Shown here: positions 11,836-24,114 of the stretch, piece after piece
How the letters are laid out: every line of letters begins with the position of its first letter
How positions within the stretch are numbered: the stretch's first letter is position 1
Assembly: GCA_037693485.1 (NCBI GenBank)
Contig: CM075347.1
Span: forward strand, 144,411,501 to 144,475,500
DNA: 64,000 bases
Origin: Kitagawia praeruptora
Taxonomy: Eukaryota; Streptophyta; Magnoliopsida; Apiales; Apiaceae
Direction of reading: 5' to 3'
Notes under the pieces: model-generated
Seen by the model: only the letters and a program-made list of their open reading frames with translations
The model's database searches: none
Told to the model about the DNA's origin: nothing
Program-made: the position numbers and the translations under genes

Positions 11836-13716
11836 TGAAAGGCATATGATGTAGCCTATTTGTATTTCGAGGATATAACTCAACTTGAACAAGAAACTTG
11901 AACAAGACTGTCACAAGAAATCTAAGACTGTATTATTTGTCAGAAGAAAAAGATCAAGGTCAATCTACAGACTTGAGGATTTACTACATTGAAAGAAGTT
12001 CAGTCATCTGATCAAGTCTCAGTGGAGTATTCGTTAAGAAGTGGATTCATTTAAAGTGGTAGAGATTTCAAGGTGACAGAGACAGTACAGAAGACTAAAG
12101 AGAGAGGTGAGAAAAGAAAAGGAACCAGATATTTAAAGTCAATATATGAAGAACAGTCATTGCGGTTAGTCACTCATGAACCAGACAGTACATCGAGTGT
12201 CAACATTAAACAGTGGTTATTAGTCATTAACTTCAGTGGTTCAAGATATCAAGACTGGTATGAGAGAAAATCATTGTGCAAGCAACATGAGTGCTAAATT
12301 CAGTAACCACAATGATTTTATTATCAAGTGAACTGACTACGAGGAAAAAGAATTATCATAAAGAAATTATAAGTGATATATTCTTAATGCTGAAACCCCG
12401 GTTAGAATTGTTGTATTTTTTGCTAAGGAAAAGGAGTCCGGTTTCACATCCTCAAGAGACCGTAGCTTACACCTGGACGGGCTATGAGAAAAAAAAATTA
12501 TCATAAAGAAATTCTAAGTGATATATTCTTAATGCTGAAACTCCGGTTGGAATTGATATATTTTTTGTTAAGCAAAAGAAGTCCGGTTCCAGATGCTCAG
12601 GTAACCGCAGTTTAGAGTTTAAGTATAATTTTATATTAATAAATATTTTATTTATTTAGAAAATATATTTATAAATATCTAATAATATTAGATATTTATT
12701 TTTATAATTTCTGAATTAAAATAATTATTTATTTATTAAAGATTATTAATTATGCGGATTAAAAAGCATTTCTACGGAGCCTATTTCATATAAAACAAAT
12801 TAGGCCCCGGTACTGATTCAATTTGCTAGCAGGTCATGTGTTTACAAAGAAATGAAGTGTTGTGTAATCGTATGAATTGTTTAAACAAATAAACAAACTG
12901 CACTCAAACCACGTGAAACTTGTCGGCAAGGATTTCTTACACGCCTGCATAGCGCGTGTCCAGCACACGCCAAAGATAAATGAAGAACATCCGCGCGTGT
13001 CAGTCACTCTGCCTTCCCACATCTGGTCTTCCTTCTACACAACTTAGATTTGCAGTACAATTGATTAACTATTCGGTAGTTATACCGATAGTTATAATAG
13101 ATCAAATTGTAATTTCTTCTATTATGACTATCTGGTAGTCATAACCGATAGTTATATCATGCCAAAAGGATTGTCATATTAGTTCAAGAGATAGTCATAA
13201 CGGATGGAGAGTCATATTTAACAACATTATAACTATCAATTACATTTGATACAAAAGCATCAGAAGGCAAGAAAAGAGACAGACGGAACATAACATTACA
13301 TACAAACATATCAAGTAGCCTCCATTTCTCTCTCTCAAGCTCAAGAACACCAAGAACAAAAATTCCCATAAAATCAAGTTCAACACCTTTGTAATATTTT
13401 ATTCGATGGAACTTGTTTATTTGTGATTCTTGTACAACTAGCGAATTAAGTTTCCTAGTACTTATCTTGATTTTTATTAACTAAATTAGAAAAGTTCATG
13501 TCGAATTTTCTAATTAGTTATTAATTACTTGATAATCATCTGGACTGATTTTGTAACACCCATCAAGTTAATATATTGTTATATTCAACTTGAAAATCTG
13601 TTCAATTTATTCCGCACAAATTTACTTAAAAAAAATTTTATTTGAAGAACAAATTTCGATAAAATGGTATAGATTGTATTCAACCCCCCCCCTTTACAAT
13701 CTTATCGGACATAACA
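11836..13716 (+). repeat. 5' LTR of the SIRE-like element
   Basis: Starts TGAAAGGCATATGATG and ends ATAACA. It aligns along its length with the LTR at 21398-23303, with scattered substitutions and small indels. A short direct repetition of the AACTTGAACAAGA stretch near 11880 replaces about 25 bp present in the 3' copy. LTR identity could be used to date the insertion. Confidence 0.95.
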
Positions 13717-13717
13717 A

Positions 13718-13731
13718 TTGATATCAGAGCC
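13718..13731 (+). other. Primer-binding site of the SIRE-like element
   Basis: TTGATATCAGAGCC directly after the 5' LTR, close to the TGGTATCAGAGC site used by plant copia elements with initiator tRNA-Met. Confidence 0.85.
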
Positions 13732-13814
13732 TATTGATTGATACACAAATCAAGATCTTATTTTTATTCAATCAAAAATTTATCTTGATTTTTTAACTCA
13801 CTTAAAAATTTATC

Positions 13815-16213
13815 ATGTCTTCAAAAGCCATTGTTAAGATTCCCATATTTAATAAGGATAATTATGATATGTGGAAAAATAAAATGGAGTTGTTTCTTAA
13901 TGTTACAAATCCAAGATTTTTGTCGGTTTTGAAAAATGGACCAATAATTTCTATGCAACATGATGCTGAATCGGTTACAAATGGAGTTGTTACAATACCT
14001 GCTAAATCCTATCCAAAGGACCCTAAGAACTTTTCTCCTGAGGAAAAAGAGGAAGCTGGATTGGACAAAAATTTGAGACTCATTCTAATAGATTCCCTGG
14101 ATGCTGTAATGTATAGCCATGTGATGAATTGTAAAACTGCTAAGCACATCTGGGAAACTATTGAGACTATTAATGAAGGAACTGATGAAGTCAGGGAAAA
14201 CAGACTTCAAATTTTGACCTCTGAATATGAACACTTTAGAGCTGGCCCCAATGAAGGCATTCAGGAAGTGTTCGAAAGGTATAACAAAATAATCAATAAC
14301 TTGCAAGTTCATGGCAAGCAGTATACACAGAAAGAGATCAACATGAAGTTTTTGCTGACTATGCCTACTCACTTAGAGCATAGAATAACTGCCATCAGAG
14401 AATCTAGAGATCTAAATAAGATTGCTCTTGAAAGGCTGTTTGGTGTTCTGAAAACGTATGAACTAGAACAAGTACAGCAGAAGGAGTTCTCTGGCAAAGG
14501 CAGAGTGGCAAGTTCTTCTACAGCTCTAGTAGCTGAGGTTCCTAAGGAAGTGGAAGTTAAAGTTTTTCAACCTAACTGCTTCAACAAGGAACAAACTGAA
14601 GTGGAACATGGCCAGACACCAGCCACTCAGGATGTGGAGAATTTTATTCACTAGAAGAGCTGGATCAATTAGAAGATGAATCTATGGCAATGATGGTGAG
14701 ACAATTCAGTAACTTTAAATTCAGAAGAAATCCCAAGTTCAGGTTCAAGTCGAATAACAGATTCCAGAGAAGAGGTTCTTCATCCTCTAGTAACAGGGGA
14801 GGATACAAAACTGAAACTGTTGACAGAAGCAAGATTCGTTGCTTTAACTTTAATGAATTGGGACACTTTGCTACTGAGTGTCAGAAACCCAAGCAAGCAC
14901 AGAAAAAAGATTATGCTTCTGAAAAGAAGAAGACTGGAAGAGCTTATGTAGCTGTTGGTAAAAGCTGGGATGACACAGATAGCGAAGATGAAGAATATGG
15001 AAACTTTACGCTAGTAGCAAATGCTGATACATCAACTTATTACACCACACCGGTAATTCTTACTGACGCTGAGTTAATTCAAAGCTTATGTAATTGCTTG
15101 ACTAATGCACAAAATGGATACGAAAGAATAAGTCTTGTAAACACTAAACTTGAAAATGAAGTGTTAGAATTAAAAAAGGTGCATGTTAATCAAGATCAGC
15201 ATATAGAAGAAATAGCACGACTTAACTTCAAAGAAAAGTCGCTTGGAGAATACATGTTAAAACAAGTTGCTAGGATTGCTGAACAAGAAACCAGGATTAC
15301 AGAACTTGAAACACAGATTAGAGCGTGTTATAATTCTTTTAAAGTTTCTAAAGAGTTTTTCAACAAACAAGCTGTAGAACGAACTGTAGGAATAAGGTTT
15401 GATTACAAAGAAGCTGTTGGTTCTTTGAGCAATCATTCTGCTAATCCCATTCCGGCTAAATAAAGAGGTATACCATATGTACTTAAAGATGTTGAAAAGC
15501 CTATGTTTAAAACCTCTGTTGCTGAACCACCAAATATGTATTCTATTGTGATTCAAGAAGAAATGAGAAATGAGGACAGTGCTAATGGCATAGTCATTGA
15601 TAATGAAAAATCTGTTAAGGCACCTACAACCAAAAATGTTAAATCTAATAAGGTTGTTTCTATGAAACCAGTTAAGGTTGTTGAGTCAACCGGTTCGTCT
15701 AAAACTGGGTTATGTGGTGATAAGTTGAAGTAGAACAATAACATGTCTGATATGCATACCATGCCAGTTATTGATACTTCTCATAAAGCATGTGGTGTTG
15801 TCAACTGTATGTCTTGTGCTTTTAATGTCATGTCTACTTACTTTAATGGTAATCATGCATGTGCTGATAAGACTGCCCCTCGACAACATATGAACAGAAA
15901 CAAAAATGTCAGATCAAAGACTGCTAGTCTTCCTAATGTTAGGAGAGAGATAATTGTACCTAAGCCTAAACAAAGTTCTACTAAGGCTGTTTACAAGGTC
16001 AAATGTCTAGTCAATGAAACAAGTGTTATTGCTGCTAAAGAAACTCGGATACCCAAAATAAAACAAAAGATTGTCAAATCTATTTATAGGGTAAAATGTT
16101 TGTTGAATAAGGGTGAATTTGGTGTTAAGGTAAAAAATGTTGTTTTGCCTAACAAAGGCCAATTCTTTAAGTATTCTGGACCCAATCAAATTTGGGTTCC
16201 AAAGAAGGTTTAA
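13815..16213 (+). pseudogene. Gag region of the SIRE-like element, broken
   Basis: The ATG at 13815 opens a UBN2-type copia Gag (IPIFNKDNYDMWKNKME at the N-terminus), the particle protein. The frame is lost by a one-base change near 14640 and continues from 14684 in another frame. A CCHC zinc knuckle lies near 14840, but its second cysteine reads Phe (CFNFNELGHFATEC), so nucleic-acid binding would be impaired even without the stops. A coiled-coil-like Glu/Leu-rich segment follows (about 15100-15350). In-frame stops at 15461 and 15731, and a frame change near 16200, separate this part from the protease. Confidence 0.85.
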
Positions 16214-19200
16214 TCCGTTTGTCATTGCAGGGTGTTGAGCAGGTTGAACGAGTAACCTGGATCTTGGACAGTGGATGTTCAAGGCATATGACTGGTGACA
16301 GAACCCTGCTGACAAATGTGGTGGAGAAGGCCGGCCCAGTAGTTACCTTTGGAGATAATAGCAAAGGTAGAACTGATGGATATGGCAGACTTGAAGTTGG
16401 AAATGTTATCATTGATGAAGTCTCTTTTGTGAAAGGACTTGAGCACAATTTGCTCAGTGTCGGTCAATTCTGTGCCAAAGGATATGAAGTTCATTTCAAC
16501 AAGAAGAATTGTCTAATTTCACACAAGAGACATGAAAAGCCACAACTGACAGGATTCAGAAAAGGCAATCTGTACGTAGCCAATATGAACTCAGGAAGCA
16601 CTGAAGAAATCACTTGCTTCTACACTAAAGCATCTAATGACGAGAGTTGGCTATGGCACAAGAAACTTTCTCATCTAAATTTCAAGACAATGAATTCTCT
16701 AGTTAAAAGAGAGTTGGTGAGAGGTTTGCCTTCAATGGAATTCACTCAGGAAGGACTATGTGATGCTTGTCAAAAAGGCAAGTTAAAAAGGGCAACTCAC
16801 AGGAGCACCAACATATCTTCAATAACTGAACCATTAAAATTACTTCACATGGATTTGTTTGGTCCAGTTAATGTAATGTCAATATCGAAGAAAAGATATG
16901 CTCTTATGATTGTTGATGATTTTTCAAAATACACATGGGTATTTTTCCTGAATTCTAAAGATGAGACTCCACAACTGGTGATTGATCACATCAAGTTGAT
17001 TGAGCTGGATTTTAAGTATCCAGTTAGAGCTATGAGGTCAGATAATGGAACTGAATTCAAGAATGCAGTTCTGAATGATTTCTGCACTGAGAAGGGTATA
17101 ACTAGATAATACTCAGCTTCAAGAACTCCTCATCAAAATGGGGTAGTGGAAAGAAAAAATAGAACCTTGATTGAAGCTGCACGTACTATGTTAAGTGAAT
17201 CAAGGCTTCCATTGTATTTTTGGGCTGAAGCTGTCAACACTGCGTGCTACACCCAGAATCGAACTCTTATCCACAAAGACTTGATGAAGACACCATATAA
17301 AGCTATGACTGAAAAGAAACCAACACTCAAATACTTTCATGTATTTGGGGCAAAATGCTTTGTGCTTAAAGAAGGTGATGATCAAGGTGGAAAATTCGAG
17401 GCCAAAGCATATGAAGCAATTTTTATTGGTTATACAAGAAGAGCATACAGGGTGTATGTAATTGATCAACAGAAGATGATGGAAAGTGTCAATGTAACAT
17501 TTGATGACACTAAGCTCCCAAGTATCCAAACTGAAGATTCATCTGAAAAGCTATCTTTTAATGACATGACAGATCCAGATTCAGATGATGACAATCCACT
17601 TGATGTTTTTGCTGATGCTAATGACAACAATGATAATAATGATGATGATCAGGATAATGGTGGTGAAAACAATGATAATAATGTAGATACACCTGACACT
17701 CCTGAACAATCATCTAGTCAACCTGGCAACAACTCAGGGGGAGACAATGAAGGGTCAACTGGTCACACACAATATCACAATGAAGAACAAAGCGAATCAT
17801 CAAGATCTAATCTTCCCAGACATACTGTCTGGAATAGAGCTCATCCTTTTGAGATAATAATTGGTGATTCAGATGTTGGTGTGAAAACTAGAAGAGCTTA
17901 TCAGAATCAATGTAATTATTCAGGGTTCCTGTCTGAAACGGAACCTAAGAAAACCGAAGAAGCTCTTTCTGATCCAGATTGGGTGATTGCTATGCAAGAT
18001 GAACTCAATCAATTTAAACAACAAGAAGTATGGAAGCTGGTACCCAGACCTACAAACAGAACAGTGGAAGGCACTAGGTGGGTATTCAGAAACAAACTTG
18101 ATGAAGATGACACAGTGACGAGAAATAAAGCAAGACTGGTAGCAAAGGGTTATTCATAAGCCGAAGGCATTGATTATGATGAAACCTACGCTCCAGTGGC
18201 AAGACTTGAGGCTATTAGAATATTCTTGGCATTCGCAGCATTCTCAAACTTTAAAGTTTATCAAATGGATGTCAAGAATGCTTTTCTGAATGGTAAGCTA
18301 GATGAAGAGGTGTATGTAGAACAGCCCCTGGATTTGAAGATCCAGAATTCATGGATTATGTCTACTTTCTCTTCAAGGCAATTTATGGTCTCAAGCAAGC
18401 ACCAAGGAAATGGTATGATACTCTTTCTGAATTTTTACTTGAAAATGGTTTTGTTAGAGGTGTTATAAACAAAACTCTCTTCACAAAGAAACATAAAAAT
18501 TATACAATATTAGTCCAAATCTATGTGGATGATATAATATTCGGGTCTACTAATGATCTTTTTTGCAAGAAATTTGCTAAGTTAATGCAGGGTAAGTTGG
18601 AAATGAGCATGATGGGTGAGTTGAAGTTCTTTCTTGGATTTCAAGTAAGTCAAAGGACAGATGGGATATTTATCTGTCAGTCCAAGTATGTCAGAGAGCT
18701 CCTCAAGAAATATCAAATGGAGGACTCATCTTCAGCAAGAACACCATCATCTACAGCTGTTAAATTTGGAGCATGTGAAAATTCTACCAAGGTAGATGTC
18801 ACAAGCTACAGAGGTATGATAGGCTCATTACTTTATCTTACTGCAAGTAGACCATATATTATGTATGCTACGTGCTTATGTACAAGGTTCCAATCGAATC
18901 CTAGAGATGTTCATCTCATTGCTGTAAAACGAATCTTGAGATATCTTAAGGGTACGCCTAACTTAGGCATCTAGTACCCTAAAGATTCTAGTTTTAATCT
19001 TGTTGGATATACAGATTCAGATTATGCAGGAAGTGTTGTCAATTCCTAGGTGGCAAGTTGGTTTCCTGGTACAGCAAGAAACAACAAACAGTTTCCAACT
19101 CAACAGTTGAAGCTGAATATATAGCTGCTGGAAGCTGTTGCGCTCAGATCTTGTGGATTAGGAATCAGCTACGGGACTATGGCTTTGTACTTGACAAGAT

Positions 19201-19444
19201 TCCTATTCTGTGTGACAATACAAGTGCCATAGCAATCTCCAATAATCCTGTGCAGCATACAAGGACCAAGCACATTGACATCAGGTATCATTTTATTCGA
19301 GAGCATGTCATGAATGGTACCGTGGAGTTACATTTTGTACCCACGGAAGAACAAACAGCAGATATTTTTACTAAGTCTCTTGACGAATCCACATTCACCA
19401 GAATTGTTGGTGAATTGGGTATGTTAAATATTCCTAGTAATTAA
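16192..19444 (+). pseudogene. Copia Pol: protease, integrase, RT and RNase H, broken
   Basis: Domains in order: protease with active site DSGCSRHMTG (about 16267); integrase with its HHCC zinc finger (WHKKLSH ... CDACQKGK), catalytic Asp in LHMDLFGP and MRSDNGTEF, and Glu in NGVVERKNRT (17140); an acidic Asn/Asp linker; RT with DETYAPVARLEAIR (18180) and the catalytic YVDD (18523); RNase H with YTDSDYAG and the C-terminal KHIDIRYHFIRE. Breaks: stops at 17107 and 18157 where relatives have Gln, a frameshift near 18330, a TAG at 18972 in the GIWYP position, and a short deletion near 19045. No active Pol can come from this copy. Confidence 0.93.
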
Positions 19445-21384
19445 ACTAGTTAATATCTGAGGTTTGCACTTTAATAATTTATAAGTGATTACTTTGTTAA
19501 TATTTGTTATTAAAATCACTTGTATAATTATTTTATCAACTTATCTTCTTGCTTGTTAATTCTCAAATCATTGTCATTATCTTCTTAATATTCCTACTTA
19601 CTTCTTTTAATTTTAGAATATTTTATTGTCTCTAAAAATATTTTTCTCAAATTTTACAGGTTGAAATTATTGAGAAATCTATTTTTGTTGAAAATTACTT
19701 TTGAATATTTGTGTTGATTTAATAAGTCATATTTTCTGTTTAAATGATTTTCTATAAGAAAGTTATTTTATAAAGAAAATATATAGATTTATTAATTTAC
19801 TACAAATATTTATGTAAATAGTTAATAGCTTATTAAATGGTTTGTAGTGTTTGTCCTTTTGTTATTAATGTTTGATTTCGTAAAAAGGATAACCTATGGT
19901 ATTTTTAGTATTTTCTATTTTCTATTTAGCTATTGTTAAGTAGTTATATTGTTGTAAATATTTTTATAAATTATTTTCTTTTATTTCTAATATTCTGTAA
20001 ATATTATTAATACAGTTTTTTTTATAGTAAAAATAAAAAATAAAAAAAATAATTTAAAAAATCGTATTTTTCTTTTCTTATTAGTTTTTATTTTATCTAA
20101 TTTTTATGTATATTATTTCTTATTTTTGCATATTATTTTTCATGTGTATATAAATAGTTTGTATAGTTTTTCAGTTTAGTCACTATACTTTCAAAACTTA
20201 CAAACAGGTCCCTGTACTTGGTTCTTTTGTACTTCTTCTGTTTAACACACACATACATGCTGTTTTAACTTCTAATCTTTGTTGTGTTGTTGTTATTAAC
20301 AGAATTTCTTATATAGGACCATTGTTGGTATCAAAATGGTATATGTCAATTCAATTGTTTAGGAATTACTGACCATTGTTGTTATTATGACTCAGATTTG
20401 TCTGACGAGTCCAACGAGGATTTGCGAACTCCCATTGCACCACCACTGACCTCTCTTGAAGGGGCTAAGGTGAGTTTTCCTTGCAGGTACACTAATGGAT
20501 GTTGGAGCTATGAGTGATATGAGTGATACACTAGTGAGCAAGGGTGTAAACACAGAGAGAAGTGAGACACTCAACACAAATGAGTGGAGAGAAGAGTGAA
20601 ACACTTGTGAGGTACACTAAACACTATCACACACTCACAGTGAAGAAGAAAATGAAATTTTCTTTCTAACAGAACTCTATAATTGGTACAACTACTTTGT
20701 CAACTAGTTGATTGGAGGATTCCTCAAATAAGGGGGAGAAGTAAGGGGGTACAAAAAAAAGGAGAGTAGGTTAGAAAGGGGGAGCATTTATAGACTTTGC
20801 TTTGGAAGAGAAGCAAGTCAAGTTACTAAGAGGGAGCATTCAAGTTAAGTTACTAAGGGGGAGCCTTAGATGGGAAAGTAAGGGGAGATTCAGTTGAGAA
20901 GAAATGGGAGATATAAGGAGAAGATTACATCACAATACTATTCTATTAGTCTTTCAATGTACTATATATAAAGGCTAATTGGAAGACTAGTAGATTTCCT
21001 AGAAGTTATAGAAATGGTATTGATTCACCATTGTCTATATAGTAGGAGAAGTTGTTTTTCTTAAGTGAGAAAAGCTGTGTCAGAAAAGGGAAGTGATTGT
21101 AAATCAAGAACTACTGATAATCACCAATGTAAGATGTGAAGGATTATTAGGCAGAGATATGAAGAATCAGAAATGAAGATGAGTTATCTATTGAAGATCA
21201 GTTCAGTGCTAGAGGAACAATCATCTATCATTTCATCAACTGAGGATTCTGGAATTGTTATATTCAAACCAGAGAAATTTTTTTTGTATTATTTACTAAG
21301 CTCTTAAATGCTTAATCTTTTTCTTGTTTAAGTGAGTTAGTTGAGTTATCCTCTAGGTATTTGCTTGTTATTGACTAACAAATA
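19445..21384. other. 3' non-coding region of the SIRE-like element
   Basis: Very AT-rich to about 20160, then mixed sequence with several short GGGGGAG-type stretches (20720-20880). A short acidic frame near 20386-20480 might be the trace of a former downstream gene, but I cannot assign it. Confidence 0.5.
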
Positions 21385-21397
21385 AATAGGGGGAGAT
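21385..21397 (+). other. Polypurine tract of the SIRE-like element
   Basis: AATAGGGGGAGAT directly before the 3' LTR, in the position where plus-strand DNA synthesis is primed. Confidence 0.85.
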
Positions 21398-23303
21398 TGA
21401 AAGGCATATGATGTAGCCTATTTGTATTTCGAGGATATAACTCAACTTGAACAAGATTGTAATAGTGAATAGTATATAGACTGTCACAAGGAATCTCAGA
21501 TTGTATTATCTGTCAGAAGAAAAAGATCAAGGTCAATCTACAGACTTGAGGATTTACTACATTGAAAGAAGTTCAGTCATCTGATCAAGCCTCAGTGGAG
21601 TATTCGTTAAGAAGTGGATTCATTTAAAGTGATAGGGATTTCAAGGTGACAGAGACAGTACAGAAGATTAAAGAGAGGGAGGAGAAAAGAAAAGGAACCA
21701 GATATTTAAGGTCAATATATGAAGAACAGTCATTGCGGTTAGTCACTCATGAACCAGACAGTACATCGAGTGTCAACATTAAAAAGTGGTTGTTAGTCAT
21801 TAACTTCAGTGGTTCAAGATATCAAGACTGGTATGAGAGAAAATCATTGTGCAAGCAACAAGAGTGCTAAATTCAGTAACCACAATGATTTTATTATCAA
21901 GTGAACTGACTACGAGGAAAAAGAATTATCATAAAGAAATTCTAAGTGATATATTCTTAATGCTGAAACCGCGGTTAGAATTGTTGTATTTTTTGTAAAG
22001 AAAAAGGAGTCCGGTTTCACATCCTCAAGAGACCGTAGCTTACACCTGGACGGGTTATGAGAAAAAAGAATTATCATAAAGAAATTCTAAGTGATATATT
22101 CTTAATGCTGAAACTCCGGTTGGAATTGATATATTTTTTGTCAAGCAAAAGGAGTCCGGTTCCAGACGCTCAGGTAACCACAGTTTAGAGTTTAAGAATA
22201 ATTTTATATTAATAAATATTTTATTTATTTAGAAAATTATATTTATAAATATATAATAATATTATATATTTATTTTCATAATTTCTGAATTAAAATAATT
22301 ATTTATTAAATAAAGATTATAAATTATGCGGATTAAAAAGCATTTCTACGGAGCCTATTTCATATAAAACAAAATAGGCCCCGGTACTGATTCAATTTGC
22401 TAGCAGGTCATGCGTTTACAAAGAAATGAAGTGTTGTGTAAACAATTCGTATGAATTGTTTAAACAAATAAACAAACTGCACACCTCTGTCAAACCACGT
22501 GAAACTTGTCGGCAAGGATTTCTTACACGCCTGCATAGCGCGTGTCTAGCACGCGCCAAAGATAAATGAAGAACAGCCGCGCTTGTCAGTCACTCTGCCT
22601 TCCCGCATCTGGTCTTCCTTCTACACAACTTTGATTTGCAGTACAGTTGATTAACTATTCGGTAGTTATACCGATAGTTATAATAGATCAAATTGTAATT
22701 TGTTCTATTATGGCTATCTAGTAGTCATAACCGATAGTTATATCAGGCCAAAAGGTTTGTCATATTAGTTCAAGAGATAGTCATAACGGATGGAGAGTCA
22801 TATTTAACTGCATTATGACTATCAATTACATTTGATACAAAAGCATCAGAAGGCAAGAAAAGAGACAGACGGAACATAACATTACATACAAACATATCCA
22901 GCAGCCTCCATTTCTCTCTCTCAAGCTCAAGAACACCAAGAACAAAAATTCCCATAAAATCAAGTTCAACACCTTTGTAATATTTTATCCGGTGGAACTT
23001 GTTTATTTGTGATTCTTGTACAACTAGCGAATTAAGTTTCCTAGTACTTATCTTGATTTTTATTAACTAAATTAGAAAAGTTCATGTCGAATTTTCTAAT
23101 TAGTTATTAATTACTTGATAATCATCTGGACTGATTTTGTAACACCCATCAAGTTAATATATTGTTATATTCAACTTGAAAATCTGTTCAATTTATTCCG
23201 CACAAATTTGTTTAAAATAAATTTTATTTGAAGAACAAATTTCGATAAAATATGGTATAGATTGTATTCAACCTCCCCTTCTAAAATTTTATCGGACCTA
23301 ACA
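21398..23303 (+). repeat. 3' LTR of the SIRE-like element
   Basis: Starts TGAAAGGCATATGATG and ends CCTAACA, followed by the target duplication GAAAC at 23304. Collinear with the 5' LTR. Confidence 0.95.
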
Positions 23304-23304
23304 G

Positions 23305-23376
23305 AAACAGTTGTCTCACTTGGTTTGTTGCACTTTATTTCCCACGACAGACCCAAGTTCGACTCTTTGTCCCGTT
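23305..23376 (+). other. tRNA-like module (box A and box B) in CACTA-1
   Basis: TGTCTCACTTGG at 23312 resembles a tRNA A box and AGTTCGACTCT at 23356 a B box; the starts are 44 nt apart, the spacing of a short tRNA. I could not fold a good cloverleaf by eye, so this looks like a decayed tRNA-derived sequence rather than a gene. The copia target duplication overlaps its 5' edge. Confidence 0.4.
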
Positions 23377-23391
23377 TTTTGTTAAAAAGTT

Positions 23392-23417
23392 AACTTATGA
23401 CGGAAACCGTCGTAAAT
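23392..23417. repeat. CACTA-1 subterminal motif right of the copia insertion
   Basis: AACTTATGACGGAAACCGTCGT is an inverted pair of the CACTA-1 subterminal motif (one change). It shows that CACTA-1 sequence resumes here. Confidence 0.65.
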
Positions 23418-23595
23418 ACTGGAAGTAAAATTTGGGGAAGAAATTGCATTGACCGCCTAGTCTATTAAACGATATCGTTTTAACAGTCATACGATGTTTT
23501 TACACAGCAAAAACCCTAATAAACGCCTCCTCCTCCCTTTTTTACATTTCATCTCTTCATAAACACAAACGGCTGCGGCTGCTGCGATCAAAAAG

Positions 23596-24060
23596 TGAAC
23601 TTTTCTTTTCTCGTTACTGAACACTAGGTATGTGGGTATTACTTGTTTTGGATCGAATTAGGTTTTAATCAATCTTTATGTTGATGGGTATGTATATCTG
23701 TCACTGGGTATGTAAATCTATGACTAGGTCTCAATAATTATCAATGTTTATCAGTGGCTATCTTTATATTTACTAGCTAATTATAGAATATTGAAGTTCT
23801 TTTAGCAATATTCCATGTTTTTCTTTTTATGCCTTACAAAAGATTTGCTGGACATCTATAGGCCATGTTCGTTTAGCAATATTTACAAAAGAATTCTTAC
23901 AGATAGTGATATATGCTAGTGTATACATAATATGTAACTCTTTTCTTGTTACTGAACACTGGGTAAGTGGGTATTACTTGTTTTGGATCAAATTAGGTTT
24001 TAATCAATCTTTATGTTGATGGGTATGTATATCTATCACTGGGTATGTAAATCTATGACT
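23596..24060 (+). repeat. Direct repeat of about 123 bp
   Basis: The segment from about 23598 to 23724 (GTTACTGAACACTAGGTATG and onward to GTAAATCTATGACTA) recurs at about 23940-24060 with a few changes. Both copies lie in what looks like the 5' UTR or first intron of the gene beginning at 24115. Confidence 0.8.
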
Positions 24061-24114
24061 TGTTATCATTAGACATGAGTAAACTAATAATTTGTTTTGT
24101 TTGTATTTTATTTA

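Larger units (their letters stand above)
11836..23303 (+). mobile_element. Complete Ty1/copia LTR retrotransposon, SIRE-like
   Basis: The element is 11,468 bp, flanked by the 5-bp target duplication GAAAC (11831-11835 and 23304-23308), with two long LTRs (1881 and 1906 bp), a primer-binding site, gag-pol in copia order (protease, integrase, RT, RNase H) and a polypurine tract. The LTR length, UBN2-type Gag and overall size fit the SIRE/Maximus lineage. It lies inside CACTA-1. About 1.9 kb between pol and the 3' LTR has no clear gene; some SIRE relatives carry an env-like frame there. Confidence 0.95.

Noticed and set aside
12073..12506. Open frame repeated at 21646-21870
   Set aside because: Lies in both LTRs of the SIRE-like element; no coding evidence.
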